A stretch of DNA of 64,000 bases from Streptomyces flavidovirens DSM 40150 (GCF_000429085.1 NZ_AUBE01000006.1:337735-401734), one strand, 5' to 3'. Positions 34,477 through 44,272 are shown, counted from the stretch's first letter. Program-made: numbers and translations. The notes: a model not told the origin generated them from the sequence alone.

Positions 34477-36017
34477 CGGACTGGCTGAGAAGAGTCTTCT
34501 GGTTCACCCCTTTACGCAAGGGGCTCACGGTGCTGCTGGTGCTCGCGGTGGTCGCCGGCCTCTCGTACGGCGGCTACCGCATCGCCAATCCGGACCTGTC
34601 CTGCACCGAGGGCGTCGCCCGCCCCGAGGAGGGCGCGGAGTGCGTGGGGGTTTCCGGGGACGGCTATGCCTTCGAGGTCCCGGCGCTGAAGCTGGTCACC
34701 GCCGCCATCAGGAAGGAGAACGAAGAGCTGAAGGCCGGTGAGTACGCGACCGTGGCCGTGATGCTGCCGCTCACCTCGACCGACACAGGGATGCGCACCA
34801 AGGTCCTCCACGAGGTGCAGGGCGCGTTCCTCCAGCAGTACGCGGCCAACCACGACTCCAACGAGCAGGTGCCCAAGATCCGGCTCGTACTCGCCAATAC
34901 CGGCAAGGGCAACCAGCACTGGCGTACGACCGTGGAGCAGTTGAAGAGGATGGTGGACGGCCCCGACAAGCTGCGGGCCGTCTCCGGCATAGCCACCAGC
35001 AGCGCCGAGACCAAGGACGCCGTCAAGGAGCTGACCGCAGCCGGCATACCTGTGATAGGGACCACGATCACCGCCGACGACATCGCCAACGGGCCGGATG
35101 GGGACCCGTACCCCGGTCTCGCCCGGGTCTCCCCCACCAACAGCGACGAGGCCCGCGCCATCGCCGATTTCGGCAAGGTCGACGCCAAGAAGGCCGTACT
35201 CGTCCAGGACACCCGGCCCGGCGACCACTACACCGCCACGCTCAAGCAGGCCTTCGCCGACCTGCTCACCGGCGCCCCGCACGAGGCGCGGCTGTTCACC
35301 TCCCCGCCCGACCCCACGGACGAAGGCACCACCCCCAACACCTTCCGGCAGATCGCGCTGCTGCTCTGCGGCACCCGCGACGCCGACACGGTGTTCTTCG
35401 CCGGGCGCCACACCCAGCTTCGGCAGTTCGTGAACGCTCTGGGGCAACGGCCCTGCGTGCACCGGGAGTTCACCGTGCTGACCGGCGACGAGGGTTCCTA
35501 TCTCGGCGCGGACGACCAGCTCGACGAGACGGCCCTGACCCGCAAGGTCAGCGTCCGTTACGCCTCGCTCGCCCACCCGGACGCGTGGAAGGGGCCCGGT
35601 GCGCCGAGGACGGGTGGGTCCCCGGCGGCGTACAAGACCTTCACGGATCTGCTGGCGAAGGCGGCCGCTGCGGACATCGGGCCCATCGGCAAGACCTCGC
35701 TGACGGACGGGCAGGCGATCATCGCGTACGACGCCATGGCCGTGGCCGTCCAGGGCATCAGGGAGGCGACCTTGGCAAGCGAGAAGCTGGAGCTGCCGGA
35801 CATCGGTGATGTCGTCACCCAGTGGCCGCAGACAAAGGGGCCGCTGAAGGTCGAGGGCGCGAGCGGCTGGATCTGCCTCGACAACCACGGGAACCCGTAC
35901 AACAAGGCGGTGCCGATCGTGGAGCTCGCCCCGGACGGCAGCCAGCGGTTCGTGGAGATCGCCTGGCCCGACGGGGACCCGCCGGCTCAGGACTGCATGC
36001 CGCCGGGCGCCTCGTAG
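34473..36017 (+). CDS. membrane-anchored periplasmic-binding-protein-like sensor
   Basis: 514 aa. A 16-residue basic cytoplasmic end (MTDWLRRVFWFTPLRKG) precedes one membrane helix (18-36) with no cleavage site, so the protein stays anchored. The ectodomain (about 85-500) resembles type I periplasmic-binding proteins of the Leu/Ile/Val and ABC receptor class (ATVAVMLPLT, DAVKELTAAGIPVIGTTITA, KKAVLVQDTRPGDHYTATL). No lipobox, permease or transport ATPase is present, so ligand sensing is likelier than transport. ATG overlaps the NTPase stop (ATGA), with GAGGAGA upstream. Codon 14 is TTA. Confidence 0.78.
   Translation: MTDWLRRVFWFTPLRKGLTVLLVLAVVAGLSYGGYRIANPDLSCTEGVARPEEGAECVGVSGDGYAFEVPALKLVTAAIRKENEELKAGEYATVAVMLPLTSTDTGMRTKVLHEVQGAFLQQYAANHDSNEQVPKIRLVLANTGKGNQHWRTTVEQLKRMVDGPDKLRAVSGIATSSAETKDAVKELTAAGIPVIGTTITADDIANGPDGDPYPGLARVSPTNSDEARAIADFGKVDAKKAVLVQDTRPGDHYTATLKQAFADLLTGAPHEARLFTSPPDPTDEGTTPNTFRQIALLLCGTRDADTVFFAGRHTQLRQFVNALGQRPCVHREFTVLTGDEGSYLGADDQLDETALTRKVSVRYASLAHPDAWKGPGAPRTGGSPAAYKTFTDLLAKAAAADIGPIGKTSLTDGQAIIAYDAMAVAVQGIREATLASEKLELPDIGDVVTQWPQTKGPLKVEGASGWICLDNHGNPYNKAVPIVELAPDGSQRFVEIAWPDGDPPAQDCMPPGAS
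34512..34514 (+). promoter_or_regulatory. TTA codon in the binding-protein-like gene
   Basis: Codon 14 (Leu of FTPLRKG), immediately before the membrane helix. An early TTA makes translation especially dependent on bldA. Confidence 0.88.
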
Positions 36018-36517
36018 GCTGCGTACAGCTCGCGGTAGCGGTCCGGGGTCCACGCCGACCAGTCCTGCCGGCGGCCGTCGAGGAACTCGACGAGGTACTC
36101 CAGGTGCTGGTGCCAGCCCGCCAGGCGGCTCAGCCGCTCGGCATCGCCGGTCACCGCGACCTCGTTGGTGAAGCGCAGCACCGTGCCGTTCGTCGCCCCG
36201 GCCGGCGCCAGGTGGAAGCGGATGCGCCCGTGCCCGGCGGCGGTGTACTCCGCGACGTGCTCCACGTCCCAGGCGGTGACCGTGCCCTCGGCGACCGTAC
36301 GCGCGCCGCTCTCGTCGGCGCTGAGCCACCGCAGGGTGACCGCGCCGCCCAGGCGCGGCTCCAGCGGTTCGGCGTCCGCGAGCCATCCGCGCAGGCCGGC
36401 GGGGGTGGCGACGGCGGGCCAGACCTGATGCACGGGGTGCGCCAGGTTGAGCGTGTACCGCAGCACGTCCGTGTGTTCGCGGTGCTCGCAGGTGCCGGGG
36501 CCGATCACATCCGCCAT
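35987..36517 (-). CDS. SRPBCC (AHSA1-like) domain protein
   Basis: 176 aa START/Bet v1-like domain: TLNLAHPVHQVWPAVATPAG at the start, GAVTLRWLS in the sheet and RLAGWHQHLEYLVEFLDG in the long C-terminal helix, as in AHSA1/CalC proteins. These bind hydrophobic ligands or chaperone partners. Converges with the binding-protein-like gene, overlapping it by 31 bp, so a shared transcript is excluded. Confidence 0.85.
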   Translation of the reverse strand: MADVIGPGTCEHREHTDVLRYTLNLAHPVHQVWPAVATPAGLRGWLADAEPLEPRLGGAVTLRWLSADESGARTVAEGTVTAWDVEHVAEYTAAGHGRIRFHLAPAGATNGTVLRFTNEVAVTGDAERLSRLAGWHQHLEYLVEFLDGRRQDWSAWTPDRYRELYAAYEAPGGMQS

Positions 36518-36592
36518 GGGTCCAGCCTCACCCCGCGGGCGGACTCGCGCACCCGCTGGGGGGAGGCCGGACCGGTGGCCGGACGGTCCGGG

Positions 36593-37678
36593 TCAGACTC
36601 CGGCGTACGAGTGCTTGCCGGAGAGGAAGATGTTCACGCCGTAGTAGTTCCACAGCCAGCATCCGAACGCGAAGAGCGCCAGGTAGGCGGCCTTGCGGCC
36701 CTTCCAGCCCGCCGTCGCGCGTGCGTGCAGGTAGCAGGCGTACGCGACCCAGGTGATGAAGGACCAGACCTCCTTGGGGTCCCAGCCCCAGTAGCGGCCC
36801 CACGCGTCGCCCGCCCAGATCGCGCCTGCGATGATCGTGAACGTCCACAGCGGGAAGACGGCGGCGTTCACGCGGTACGCGAACTTGTCGAGCGAGGCGG
36901 CCGACGGGAGGCGTTCGAGGACGGACGAGGCGAAGGCGCCCGGCTTGCCGCCGCGGGCGAGGTTCGCCTCGTACCCGTCACGGAAGAGGTAGAGGACCGT
37001 GCCGACCGCGCCGAGGTAGAACACCGCACCGCAGAAGATCGCGGTGGAGACGTGGATCCACAGCCAGTACGAGTCAAGGGCCGGGACCAACTGGTCGCTG
37101 TCGGTGTAGAGCCACGTCGTGGCGATGCCCAGGTCCAGCAGGACCGTGGTGACCAGCGGCAGGCCGGCCCAGCGGACGTTCTTCTTGGCGGCCAGGAACG
37201 CGAGGTACACGCCGACGACCACGGTGGAGAAGGTGATCGAGAACTCGTACATGTTGCCCCACGGCGCGCGCTGCACCGACAGGGCGCGGGCCACCACGCC
37301 ACCCGCCTGGACGAGGAAGGCGAGGGTGGTGAGCGAGACGGCGATACGCCCGTAGAGGTCGCCCTTCTCGGTGCCGCCCGCCGCGCCGGGACCGTCCGGG
37401 ACGTCGCGGGTGCCCGCCGCCGAGCGGGTGATGATCTTTGGCTTGTCGAGGACCGCCGTGGAGCCGCCGGAGCGTACCGTCACCTCGGGGGCGGACTTCG
37501 CGGTCGCGCCGCCTTCGGCGGTCAGCGCGGCGGCCGTGCGGCCGACCTTGCTGCGGCTGCCGAAGACCCACTCGGCGATGTGGGCGAAGAAGGCCAGCGT
37601 GTAGACGGCCATCGACGAATAGATCAGCACATTGCTGATGTTGGCGAGGTTCTCGTTGGTTGCGGCCGCGAGATTCAC
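36593..37678 (-). CDS. ccsB: cytochrome c biogenesis protein CcsB (ResC)
   Basis: 361 aa with about eight membrane helices. The haem-handling tryptophan-rich motif WGRYWGWDPKEVWSFITW and conserved external histidines (LHARATAGWKGRK region and WIHVSTAIFCG) are present. With ResB it forms the System II haem exporter and apocytochrome c ligase. A cytoplasmic charged loop (about 60-105) between helices 1 and 2 is lineage-specific. Starts in a 4-bp overlap with the end of resB, last gene of the operon. Confidence 0.95.
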   Translation of the reverse strand: MNLAAATNENLANISNVLIYSSMAVYTLAFFAHIAEWVFGSRSKVGRTAAALTAEGGATAKSAPEVTVRSGGSTAVLDKPKIITRSAAGTRDVPDGPGAAGGTEKGDLYGRIAVSLTTLAFLVQAGGVVARALSVQRAPWGNMYEFSITFSTVVVGVYLAFLAAKKNVRWAGLPLVTTVLLDLGIATTWLYTDSDQLVPALDSYWLWIHVSTAIFCGAVFYLGAVGTVLYLFRDGYEANLARGGKPGAFASSVLERLPSAASLDKFAYRVNAAVFPLWTFTIIAGAIWAGDAWGRYWGWDPKEVWSFITWVAYACYLHARATAGWKGRKAAYLALFAFGCWLWNYYGVNIFLSGKHSYAGV

Positions 37679-39423
37679 GCGCGGACTCCTTCGACGGGTT
37701 CAGCGGGATCAGGTGCCGTCGGCGCCTGCGAATTGAGCGTTGCGGCCAGGTCGGCCAGTTCCTCGGGGAGCTTCGAGGACTCACTGCGGCCGAGTCCGGC
37801 CATCTCGACGACGGTCACACCGTCCTCGCCCCGTACGGCCCGGACCCAGATCCGGCGGCGCTGGATGAACAGCGATCCGGCGAGTCCCGCGATAGCGGCG
37901 ATGGCCCCCACGAGCGCCGGTACGTTGCCGGGCTGCTGCGAGATCTGGAAGGTCGCCCACTCCTTCACGCCCTTCTCGAACGTGATGGAGCCCGCGCCGC
38001 CCGGCAGCTTCATGGTCTCGCCGGGGAGCAGCCGCTGCTTGAGGTCGGCGCCCTGCGCGTCCTTGAACGCCTTCATCTTGCGCTTGTCGAGCTGGTACAC
38101 GTTCTGCGGCAGGCCCGCGTTGACGCCGAGGCTGCCGTGGAAGGCGTTGAGCGCGAGGACGGGGAAGTCGAGGCCCGGGTACTGCGAGAGCATCGTGCCC
38201 TTGCCCGCGCCCGCGAACGTCGGCACGAAGAACGCCTGGAAGCCGAGCTGGTCCTTCTTGCCGTCCTTGTCGCGGTAGCCGTCCATGACCTTGATCGCGC
38301 CGGACGAGGTCACGTTGGAGTCCATGGGCAGCAGCGGCACCGCGCCCTTGAAGATCTCCTCGCCCCTGCCGTCCCTGACGGTGACGACCGGGGCGTACCC
38401 GTGCCCGATGAGGTAGACCTTCGAGCCGTCGACCTCCAGCGGCCGGTTCACCTCGATCTTGGTCTTCTTCTCCGCGCCGTCCGCGCCCTCGGCGTACGTC
38501 ACATGGGCCTCGTACGTACGGGGCGTGCCGCGCTGGGGGCCGCTGCGCTCGTACGTCCCGACGAACTTGTCGAGCTTGAAGCTGAACGGCGCCAGGTCGT
38601 GGTCCCGGTCGAAGAGCGACCCGGACTTGAAGTCGTCGTACTGCGTCAGCGTGTTCGCGAAACCGCCGCCCTCGACGATCAGCTTGCCGCCCTCGGACTT
38701 GAAGAGCTGCCCGGTGGCGAAGGACACCAGCATCACGATGAGCGCGATGTGGAAGATCAGGTTGCCCGCCTCGCGCAGGTAGCCCTTCTCGGCCGCGACC
38801 GCGTCGCCGGCGATGTGGGACCGGAAGCGACGCTGCTTCAGCATCGCCAGCGCGGCCTCGCGGACCTGCTCGGGATCCGTTTCCGTACGCCAGGTGGTGT
38901 ACGCCGGAAGTCGCGTCAGACGGCCCGGCGCGCCCGGCGGGCGGCTGCGGAGCTGGCCCACGAATTGCCAGGTGCGGGGCACGATGCAGCCGATGAGCGA
39001 GACGAAGAGAAGGATGTAGATCGCGGAGAACCACACCGAGCTGTAGACGTTGAAGAGCCCGAGGTCGTCGTAGATCGGCGCGAGCGTCTCGTGTGCCCGC
39101 CGGAACTCGTCGACCTTGGTCTCGTCGACACCGGTCTGCGGGACGAGGGAGCCGGGGATCGCGCCGAGCGACAGCAGGAACAGCAGGATTAGCGCGACCC
39201 GCATCGACGTCAGTTGCCGCCAGAACCAGCGCGCCCAGCCGGTGGTCTCACGCCAGGCCCAGGCGATCCGCCCGGCCGCGCCCGGCTGCATCACGCCGCC
39301 AAAGGAGCCGGGGACCGCCCGCTCCTGGGGGGCGGTGGAGAGCTGGGCGCCGGCTTCGCCGAGCTCCTGCTCGTCGGTCTCGGCGGCAGCGGCCGCCTCG
39401 TCCGTCGTCTCGGTCTTGCTCAT
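37675..39423 (-). CDS. resB: cytochrome c biogenesis protein ResB
   Basis: 582 aa. An acidic N-terminal tail, three grouped helices (about 75-95, 130-150 and 225-245), a large external domain and a final helix near 495-515 give ResB topology. LTSMRVALILLFLLSLGAIP and NLIFHIALIVMLVSFATGQL are the conserved membrane motifs. It partners CcsB to deliver haem to apocytochrome c outside the membrane. Stop overlaps ccsB start; begins 4 bp after ccdA. Confidence 0.95.
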   Translation of the reverse strand: MSKTETTDEAAAAAETDEQELGEAGAQLSTAPQERAVPGSFGGVMQPGAAGRIAWAWRETTGWARWFWRQLTSMRVALILLFLLSLGAIPGSLVPQTGVDETKVDEFRRAHETLAPIYDDLGLFNVYSSVWFSAIYILLFVSLIGCIVPRTWQFVGQLRSRPPGAPGRLTRLPAYTTWRTETDPEQVREAALAMLKQRRFRSHIAGDAVAAEKGYLREAGNLIFHIALIVMLVSFATGQLFKSEGGKLIVEGGGFANTLTQYDDFKSGSLFDRDHDLAPFSFKLDKFVGTYERSGPQRGTPRTYEAHVTYAEGADGAEKKTKIEVNRPLEVDGSKVYLIGHGYAPVVTVRDGRGEEIFKGAVPLLPMDSNVTSSGAIKVMDGYRDKDGKKDQLGFQAFFVPTFAGAGKGTMLSQYPGLDFPVLALNAFHGSLGVNAGLPQNVYQLDKRKMKAFKDAQGADLKQRLLPGETMKLPGGAGSITFEKGVKEWATFQISQQPGNVPALVGAIAAIAGLAGSLFIQRRRIWVRAVRGEDGVTVVEMAGLGRSESSKLPEELADLAATLNSQAPTAPDPAEPVEGVRA

Positions 39424-39427
39424 GAAC

Positions 39428-40195
39428 TCAGATCCCCACCGTGAAGCCTTGGGTCCAGCCCTGCATGTCCTGGATGATGCCGTTCCAGATTCCTGTGACG
39501 AGCAGCAGACCGGTCACGATCATCATCACGCCGCCGATGCGCATCACCCAGGCGTAGTGCTTCTTGACCCAGGTGAACGCACCGAGTGCCCGCCGGAACG
39601 CCATCGCGGTGAGCACGAAGGGCACGCCCAGGCCAAGGCAGTACGCGACGGTCAGTATGGCCCCTCGCCCCGCGCCCGCCTCGGTGAGGGCGAGCGCCTG
39701 AACGGCGCCGAGCGCCGGGCCGGTGCACGGCGCCCAGCCGATGCCGAAGAGCGCGCCCAGTAGAGGTGCGCCCGCCAGGCCGGCCGCCGGCCGCTTGTGG
39801 AAGCGGAACTCGCGCTGGGTGATCCAGGGCAGCAGCCCCATGAAGAAGACACCCATGAGGATCATCAGTCCGCCGAGCACCATGGACAGCGTTTGCTGGT
39901 GCTCCAGCAGCGTCGAGCCGAAGTAGCCGAAGAGCGCCCCGGACGAGACGAAGACGGCACTGAAGCCGAGCACGAAGAGGGACGCGCCGGCGACCATACG
40001 GCCGCGTTTGGCCTCCGCCAGGTCGGTGCCGCTGATTCCGGTGACGTACGACAGATATCCGGGTACGAGTGGCAGCACGCATGGCGAGAAGAACGAGACG
40101 AGACCGGCGGCGACGGCGATCGGCAGGGCCAGAATGAGGGCACCGCCATAGACCGTCGGGTTGTAGTCGGTGACCGCGGCGGCGAGAAGGTTCAC
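39428..40195 (-). CDS. ccdA: CcdA thiol-disulfide membrane transporter
   Basis: 255 aa, six membrane helices. The redox cysteines Cys39 (FFSPCVLPL) and Cys157 (GWAPCTGPAL) carry reducing power from cytoplasmic thioredoxin to the external TlpA/ResA-like protein, which keeps apocytochrome c haem-site cysteines reduced. Starts 4 bp after the tlpA stop, so the genes are co-translated. Confidence 0.95.
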   Translation of the reverse strand: MNLLAAAVTDYNPTVYGGALILALPIAVAAGLVSFFSPCVLPLVPGYLSYVTGISGTDLAEAKRGRMVAGASLFVLGFSAVFVSSGALFGYFGSTLLEHQQTLSMVLGGLMILMGVFFMGLLPWITQREFRFHKRPAAGLAGAPLLGALFGIGWAPCTGPALGAVQALALTEAGAGRGAILTVAYCLGLGVPFVLTAMAFRRALGAFTWVKKHYAWVMRIGGVMMIVTGLLLVTGIWNGIIQDMQGWTQGFTVGI

Positions 40196-40199
40196 TTGA

Positions 40200-40823
40200 T
40201 CACTTCTCCGCGATCAGCGGGTCGATCATCTGGTGCAGCTTCTTGGCGTTGACGCCGCCCACGTAGCGCGCCGCGAGCTTTCCTTCACGGTCGATCACAA
40301 TCGTCGAGGGAACGAGCTGCGGATTCAGGCTGCCCTTGGGGAAACGGAGAAGCAGCTTGCCGATCGGGTCGTAGAGGCTCGGATACTCGACGCCCCACTC
40401 CTCTTCGAACTTGAGCGCCGGGCCCGTGGAGTCGTCACGGGTGTTGATTCCGACGAACTCGACGCCCTTGTCCTTGGTCTCCTTGGCGACCTTCGCGAAA
40501 TGCGGCGCCTCGGCCCGGCAGGGCGTGCACCACGAACCCCAGACGTTCAGGACGACGACCTTGCCCTTGAAGTCGTCGATGTCGAGCTTCTTGCCTTCGA
40601 GTGTCTTGCCGTCGAGCTTCGGGGCGTCCTGGCGTTCGCCCTTGGCGACGGTGGAGACGCCACCCTTGCCGGTCACGAACTTCGCGCCGTTCGAGCCCGA
40701 CGACGTACTGCCGTCGCCTCCGCACGCCGAGAGCGCGAGTGCGCCCGCGATCAGGACAGCGCCCGCCGACGTGGCGCGGCGGGTGCGGTTCGAGCGGCGG
40801 CGGGGGGCGCGGCTAAGGCTCAT
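40200..40823 (-). CDS. TlpA/ResA-type thioredoxin-like lipoprotein
   Basis: 207 aa. The lipobox LSAC (Cys34) marks a lipoprotein after a basic, hydrophobic signal. The thioredoxin fold has the active site WCTPC (Cys99-x-x-Cys102) and the cis-Pro segment LVPSTIVID. In this operon it should reduce the CXXCH cysteines of apocytochrome c, using electrons from CcdA. ATG 40823 gives a proper lipoprotein signal; longer readings do not. Confidence 0.92.
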   Translation of the reverse strand: MSLSRAPRRRSNRTRRATSAGAVLIAGALALSACGGDGSTSSGSNGAKFVTGKGGVSTVAKGERQDAPKLDGKTLEGKKLDIDDFKGKVVVLNVWGSWCTPCRAEAPHFAKVAKETKDKGVEFVGINTRDDSTGPALKFEEEWGVEYPSLYDPIGKLLLRFPKGSLNPQLVPSTIVIDREGKLAARYVGGVNAKKLHQMIDPLIAEK

Positions 40824-40890
40824 GTGAAAAGTTTCGCATGAGCGTTCCAGAGATCTTCCGCGCCCCCCATGGTGCCCGTAAAGCCCCTTG

Positions 40891-42144
40891 TCAAGAGCTC
40901 TTAAGGAATGACTTCCAGCCACCGGCCGGAGACTGCCCGACTTCCAGCGAACGCAGCTTGGCGAGCACCTTCGGGTCCTGTACGTCGAGCCAGTCGCAGA
41001 ACTGCCGGAAGGAGACCAGGCGTACGTCCTTCTTGCCCGCCATCCCCTTGAGCGCTTCCTCGACGGCGTCCATGTAGATTCCGCCGTTCCACTGCTCGAA
41101 GTGATTGCCTATGTAGAAGGGCGCGCGATTGCTCTCGTACGCCCGCTTGAAACCGGCGAGATAAGCCTCGGTGGCCTGCTTCTTCCAGCCGGGGTAGCGG
41201 GACGGCACGCCCTGGGTGGAATTCTTCGACTGGTTGGCGAGGATGTTGTAGTCCATCGACAGCACCTCGAAGGAATGGCCGGGGAACGGCATCGCCTGGA
41301 GCGGCAGGTCCCACAGGCCGCCCCGCTTGGCGGGCCACATCTGGCGGCCGCCGGGCGAGCTGGCGTCGTAGCGCCAGCCGAGCTTCTTCGCCGTCGGGAG
41401 CAGGTTGTCCTGGCCGAGGAGGCAGGGGGTGCGGCCGCCGACGAGTTCCTTCTCGTAGTCGAAGGGCAGCGGGTCGAGGTCGGTCCAGCCGCTGTTGGTC
41501 TTCCACTGGGTGACGAACGACTTGGCCTGGGCGGTCTCGTTCTCCCACTGGGCGGGCGTCCAGTTGCCGACGGTTCCCGAGCCCGCGCAGAAGTGCCCGT
41601 TGAAGTGGGTGCCTATCTCGTGGCCTTCGAGCCAGGCCTGGCGTACGTACTTCAGCGTGTCCTTGATGTGCCCGTCGGTCAGATAACCGATGTCGGAGGC
41701 GCCGACGGGGTTGTTCGGCGGCTTGTAGAGGCTCTTCTTCGACTCGGGCAGGAGGTAGAGCCCGGAGAGGAAGAACGTCATCGCCGCGTCGTGGTCCCTG
41801 GCGAGCTTGAGGAAGCGCGGGAACAGGCCGTTGCCGACCTCGCCCGCGCCGTCCCAGGAGAAGATCACGAACTGCGGCGGCGTCTCGCCGGGCTGGAGCG
41901 GGACGGGCTTGTCCGGCTGGTTCGGCTGCTTGCCGGTGTCGGCCGTCGAGCCGTCGCCTATCAGCCGTACGTCGTCACCGGTCTTGCTGGGCGACGGTGT
42001 GCCGTCGCCTTCACCACCGACCTTGCCGGCGCCCGCGCCGGAGCCCGGTCCCGTCGACCCGGAAGGGCCGCAGCCGGCTATGCCGACCGCGGCCGCTGCT
42101 CCCAGTCCCAGTCGGAGCAGACCCCTTCGACTCATGTCCCGCAT
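40891..42144 (-). CDS. Tat-exported lipoprotein polysaccharide deacetylase
   Basis: 417 aa. The start SRRGLLRLG is a twin-arginine signal and IAGC (Cys25) a lipobox. A Gly/Pro/Ser-rich linker leads to a NodB-like domain with the metal Asp98 (FSWDGA) and His180-x3-His184 (GTHFNGH). Insertions make it larger than classical NodB. It probably deacetylates a cell-wall or capsular sugar outside the membrane. Its place between the phosphatase and tlpA genes of the cytochrome c operon is unusual, with 67 bp before tlpA. Confidence 0.88.
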   Translation of the reverse strand: MRDMSRRGLLRLGLGAAAAVGIAGCGPSGSTGPGSGAGAGKVGGEGDGTPSPSKTGDDVRLIGDGSTADTGKQPNQPDKPVPLQPGETPPQFVIFSWDGAGEVGNGLFPRFLKLARDHDAAMTFFLSGLYLLPESKKSLYKPPNNPVGASDIGYLTDGHIKDTLKYVRQAWLEGHEIGTHFNGHFCAGSGTVGNWTPAQWENETAQAKSFVTQWKTNSGWTDLDPLPFDYEKELVGGRTPCLLGQDNLLPTAKKLGWRYDASSPGGRQMWPAKRGGLWDLPLQAMPFPGHSFEVLSMDYNILANQSKNSTQGVPSRYPGWKKQATEAYLAGFKRAYESNRAPFYIGNHFEQWNGGIYMDAVEEALKGMAGKKDVRLVSFRQFCDWLDVQDPKVLAKLRSLEVGQSPAGGWKSFLKSS

Positions 42145-42284
42145 ACCGTTGCCCCATCCGCGCTTGTCATCCCCGTTGGCGTCCGCCGGTCATACAAACG
42201 GACAACGGGTAAGAGGCGGTGGTGGGGAAGCGGGTTCCGGCGAACCGGCGATTTTTGCCGGGAGTGGCCGGAAAGAGACGGATA

Positions 42285-42959
42285 TTACGCGCCGAATGCC
42301 TTCGCTTTGCCCTTTACGGGCTTGGCGCCGGCCAGCAGATGCGCCGGTACGAGATCGCGGGCCGGCTCGCTGTACGCGACGGACACGATCTTGTCGCCCT
42401 CGAAGGTGAAGGAGGTGAGCGAGGCGAGCGTGCACTGCCGCTTGCGCGGGTCGTGCCACAGCCGCCGCCGCTCGACGAAGCTGCGCAGCGTCCAGATCGG
42501 TAGCTGGTGGCTGACGGCGACGGCCTCGTGCCCGCGCGCCGCGTCGCGGGCGGCGTTGAGCGCGCCCATCATCCGTACGACCTGCTCGATGTACGGCTCG
42601 CCCCAGGACGGCTGGAACGGATTCGTCAGGTGCCGCCAGTTCGCGGGCCTGCGCAGCGCGCCGTCGCCGACGCCGAAGGTCTTGCCCTCGAAGACGTTGG
42701 CCGCCTCGATCAGCCGCTCGTCGGTGGCCAGGTCAAGCCCGTGCGACTTGGCGATCGGCGTCGCGGTCTCCTGGGCGCGCTCCAGCGGCGAGGAGACGAC
42801 GTACGCGATGTCGCGTCCGGCGAGGTGCTCGGCGACCCGGTCGGCCATCTGCCGCCCGAGCTCCGAGAGGTGGTACCCGGAGCGGCGCCCGTACAGCACG
42901 CCGTCCGGATTGTGTACTTCGCCGTGCCGCACCACGTGGACGACGGTGGTCTCGCTCAT
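42285..42959 (-). CDS. histidine phosphatase (phosphoglycerate mutase-like)
   Basis: 224 aa. The RHG motif (Arg11-His12-Gly13, phospho-accepting His), [11 protein letters not shown] and a second His in [10 protein letters not shown] are intact. The phosphatase fits the family used for small phosphoesters; the substrate is unknown. The same gene follows hemL in mycobacteria and other actinomycetes, suggesting a conserved but undefined link to haem or cytochrome c maturation. Start overlaps the hemL stop by 4 bp. Confidence 0.92.
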   Translation of the reverse strand: MSETTVVHVVRHGEVHNPDGVLYGRRSGYHLSELGRQMADRVAEHLAGRDIAYVVSSPLERAQETATPIAKSHGLDLATDERLIEAANVFEGKTFGVGDGALRRPANWRHLTNPFQPSWGEPYIEQVVRMMGALNAARDAARGHEAVAVSHQLPIWTLRSFVERRRLWHDPRKRQCTLASLTSFTFEGDKIVSVAYSEPARDLVPAHLLAGAKPVKGKAKAFGA

Positions 42960-44272
42960 GCCGTGGCCTCCGCTGCGGCGCGGGCGGCGGCGGGCAGGGC
43001 GGCGGCGATGCGCTCGACGGCCCGCGCGTCGTGGGCGGTGGAGACGAACCAGGACTCGAAGGCGGACGGCGGCAGGTAGACGCCGCCCGCGAGCATCGCG
43101 TGGAAGAAGGCGTTGAAGCGGAAAGCTTCCTGCTTGCGCGCGTCGTCGTAGTCGCGCACCTCGTCCGCCGTGAAGAACACGGAGAACATGTTGCTGGCCG
43201 TCTGGAGCCGGTGCGCGACGCCTTCCTTGGTGAGCGCCAGGGTGACCAGCTCCTGGATCTCCCTCGACACCGCGTCGAGCCTGGCGTACGCCGGGTCGTC
43301 GAGCAGCCGCAGCTGCGCGAGGCCGGCGGCGGTCGCGACCGGGTTTCCGGAGAGGGTGCCGGCCTGGTAGACGGGGCCGGCCGGCGCGAGGTGCGCCATG
43401 ACGTCCTTACGGCCGCCGAAGGCCGCGGCCGGGAAGCCGCCACCCATGACCTTGCCGAAGGTCATGAGGTCGGGGGCGACGCCGTCGACGCCGTACCAGC
43501 CGGCCTTCGACGTACGGAAGCCGGTCATGACCTCGTCGGAGATGTAGAGCGCGCCGTCGGCCTGGCACAGGGCCTTGAGCCCGGCGTTGAAGCCCTCACC
43601 CGGCGGGACGACGCCCATGTTGCCGGGCGACGCCTCGGTGATGACGCAGGCGATCTCGCCGGGGTGCGCGGCGAAGGCCGCCCGTACGGCGTCGAGGTCG
43701 TTGTACGGCAGGACGATCGTGTCGCCGGCCTGCGCGCCTGTCACGCCGGGCGTGTCGGGCAGCGCGAAGGTCGCCAGGCCCGATCCGGCGGCGGCGAGCA
43801 GCGCGTCGACGTGGCCGTGGTAGCAGCCGGCGAACTTCACCACCTTCGCGCGGCCGGTGAAGCCGCGGGCGAGGCGGATGGCCGACATGGTCGCCTCGGT
43901 GCCGCTGGAGACGAGCCGCACCTGCTCGACCGGCGCGACGCGCGCGACGATCTCCTCGGCGAGCGCGACCTCGCCCTCACCGGGCGTACCGAAGGAGGTG
44001 CCGCGCGCGACGGCCTCCTGGACGGCCGCGATGACGTCGGGGTGGGAATGGCCGAGGATCATCGGCCCCCACGAGCACACGAGGTCGACGTACTCACGGC
44101 CGTCGGCGTCGGTGAGGTACGGACCGGAACCGGACACCATGAACCGGGGCGTACCGCCCACGGCACGGAATGCGCGGACCGGAGAGTTCACGCCGCCGGG
44201 CGTCACGAGGGACGCGCGGTCGAAAAGCGTCTGCGAAACTGGGGCGTCATAGGGGAAGCTCACACAAGCCAT
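42956..44272 (-). CDS. hemL: glutamate-1-semialdehyde 2,1-aminomutase
   Basis: 438 aa, PLP-dependent class III aminotransferase fold. [18 protein letters not shown], the pyridoxal-site [24 protein letters not shown] and the Schiff-base Lys of TFGKVMGGG are present. It makes 5-aminolevulinate for haem. Placed first in the operon with the cytochrome c maturation genes, coupling haem supply to its use. GTG 44263 is a possible shorter start. Confidence 0.97.
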   Translation of the reverse strand: MACVSFPYDAPVSQTLFDRASLVTPGGVNSPVRAFRAVGGTPRFMVSGSGPYLTDADGREYVDLVCSWGPMILGHSHPDVIAAVQEAVARGTSFGTPGEGEVALAEEIVARVAPVEQVRLVSSGTEATMSAIRLARGFTGRAKVVKFAGCYHGHVDALLAAAGSGLATFALPDTPGVTGAQAGDTIVLPYNDLDAVRAAFAAHPGEIACVITEASPGNMGVVPPGEGFNAGLKALCQADGALYISDEVMTGFRTSKAGWYGVDGVAPDLMTFGKVMGGGFPAAAFGGRKDVMAHLAPAGPVYQAGTLSGNPVATAAGLAQLRLLDDPAYARLDAVSREIQELVTLALTKEGVAHRLQTASNMFSVFFTADEVRDYDDARKQEAFRFNAFFHAMLAGGVYLPPSAFESWFVSTAHDARAVERIAAALPAAARAAAEATA

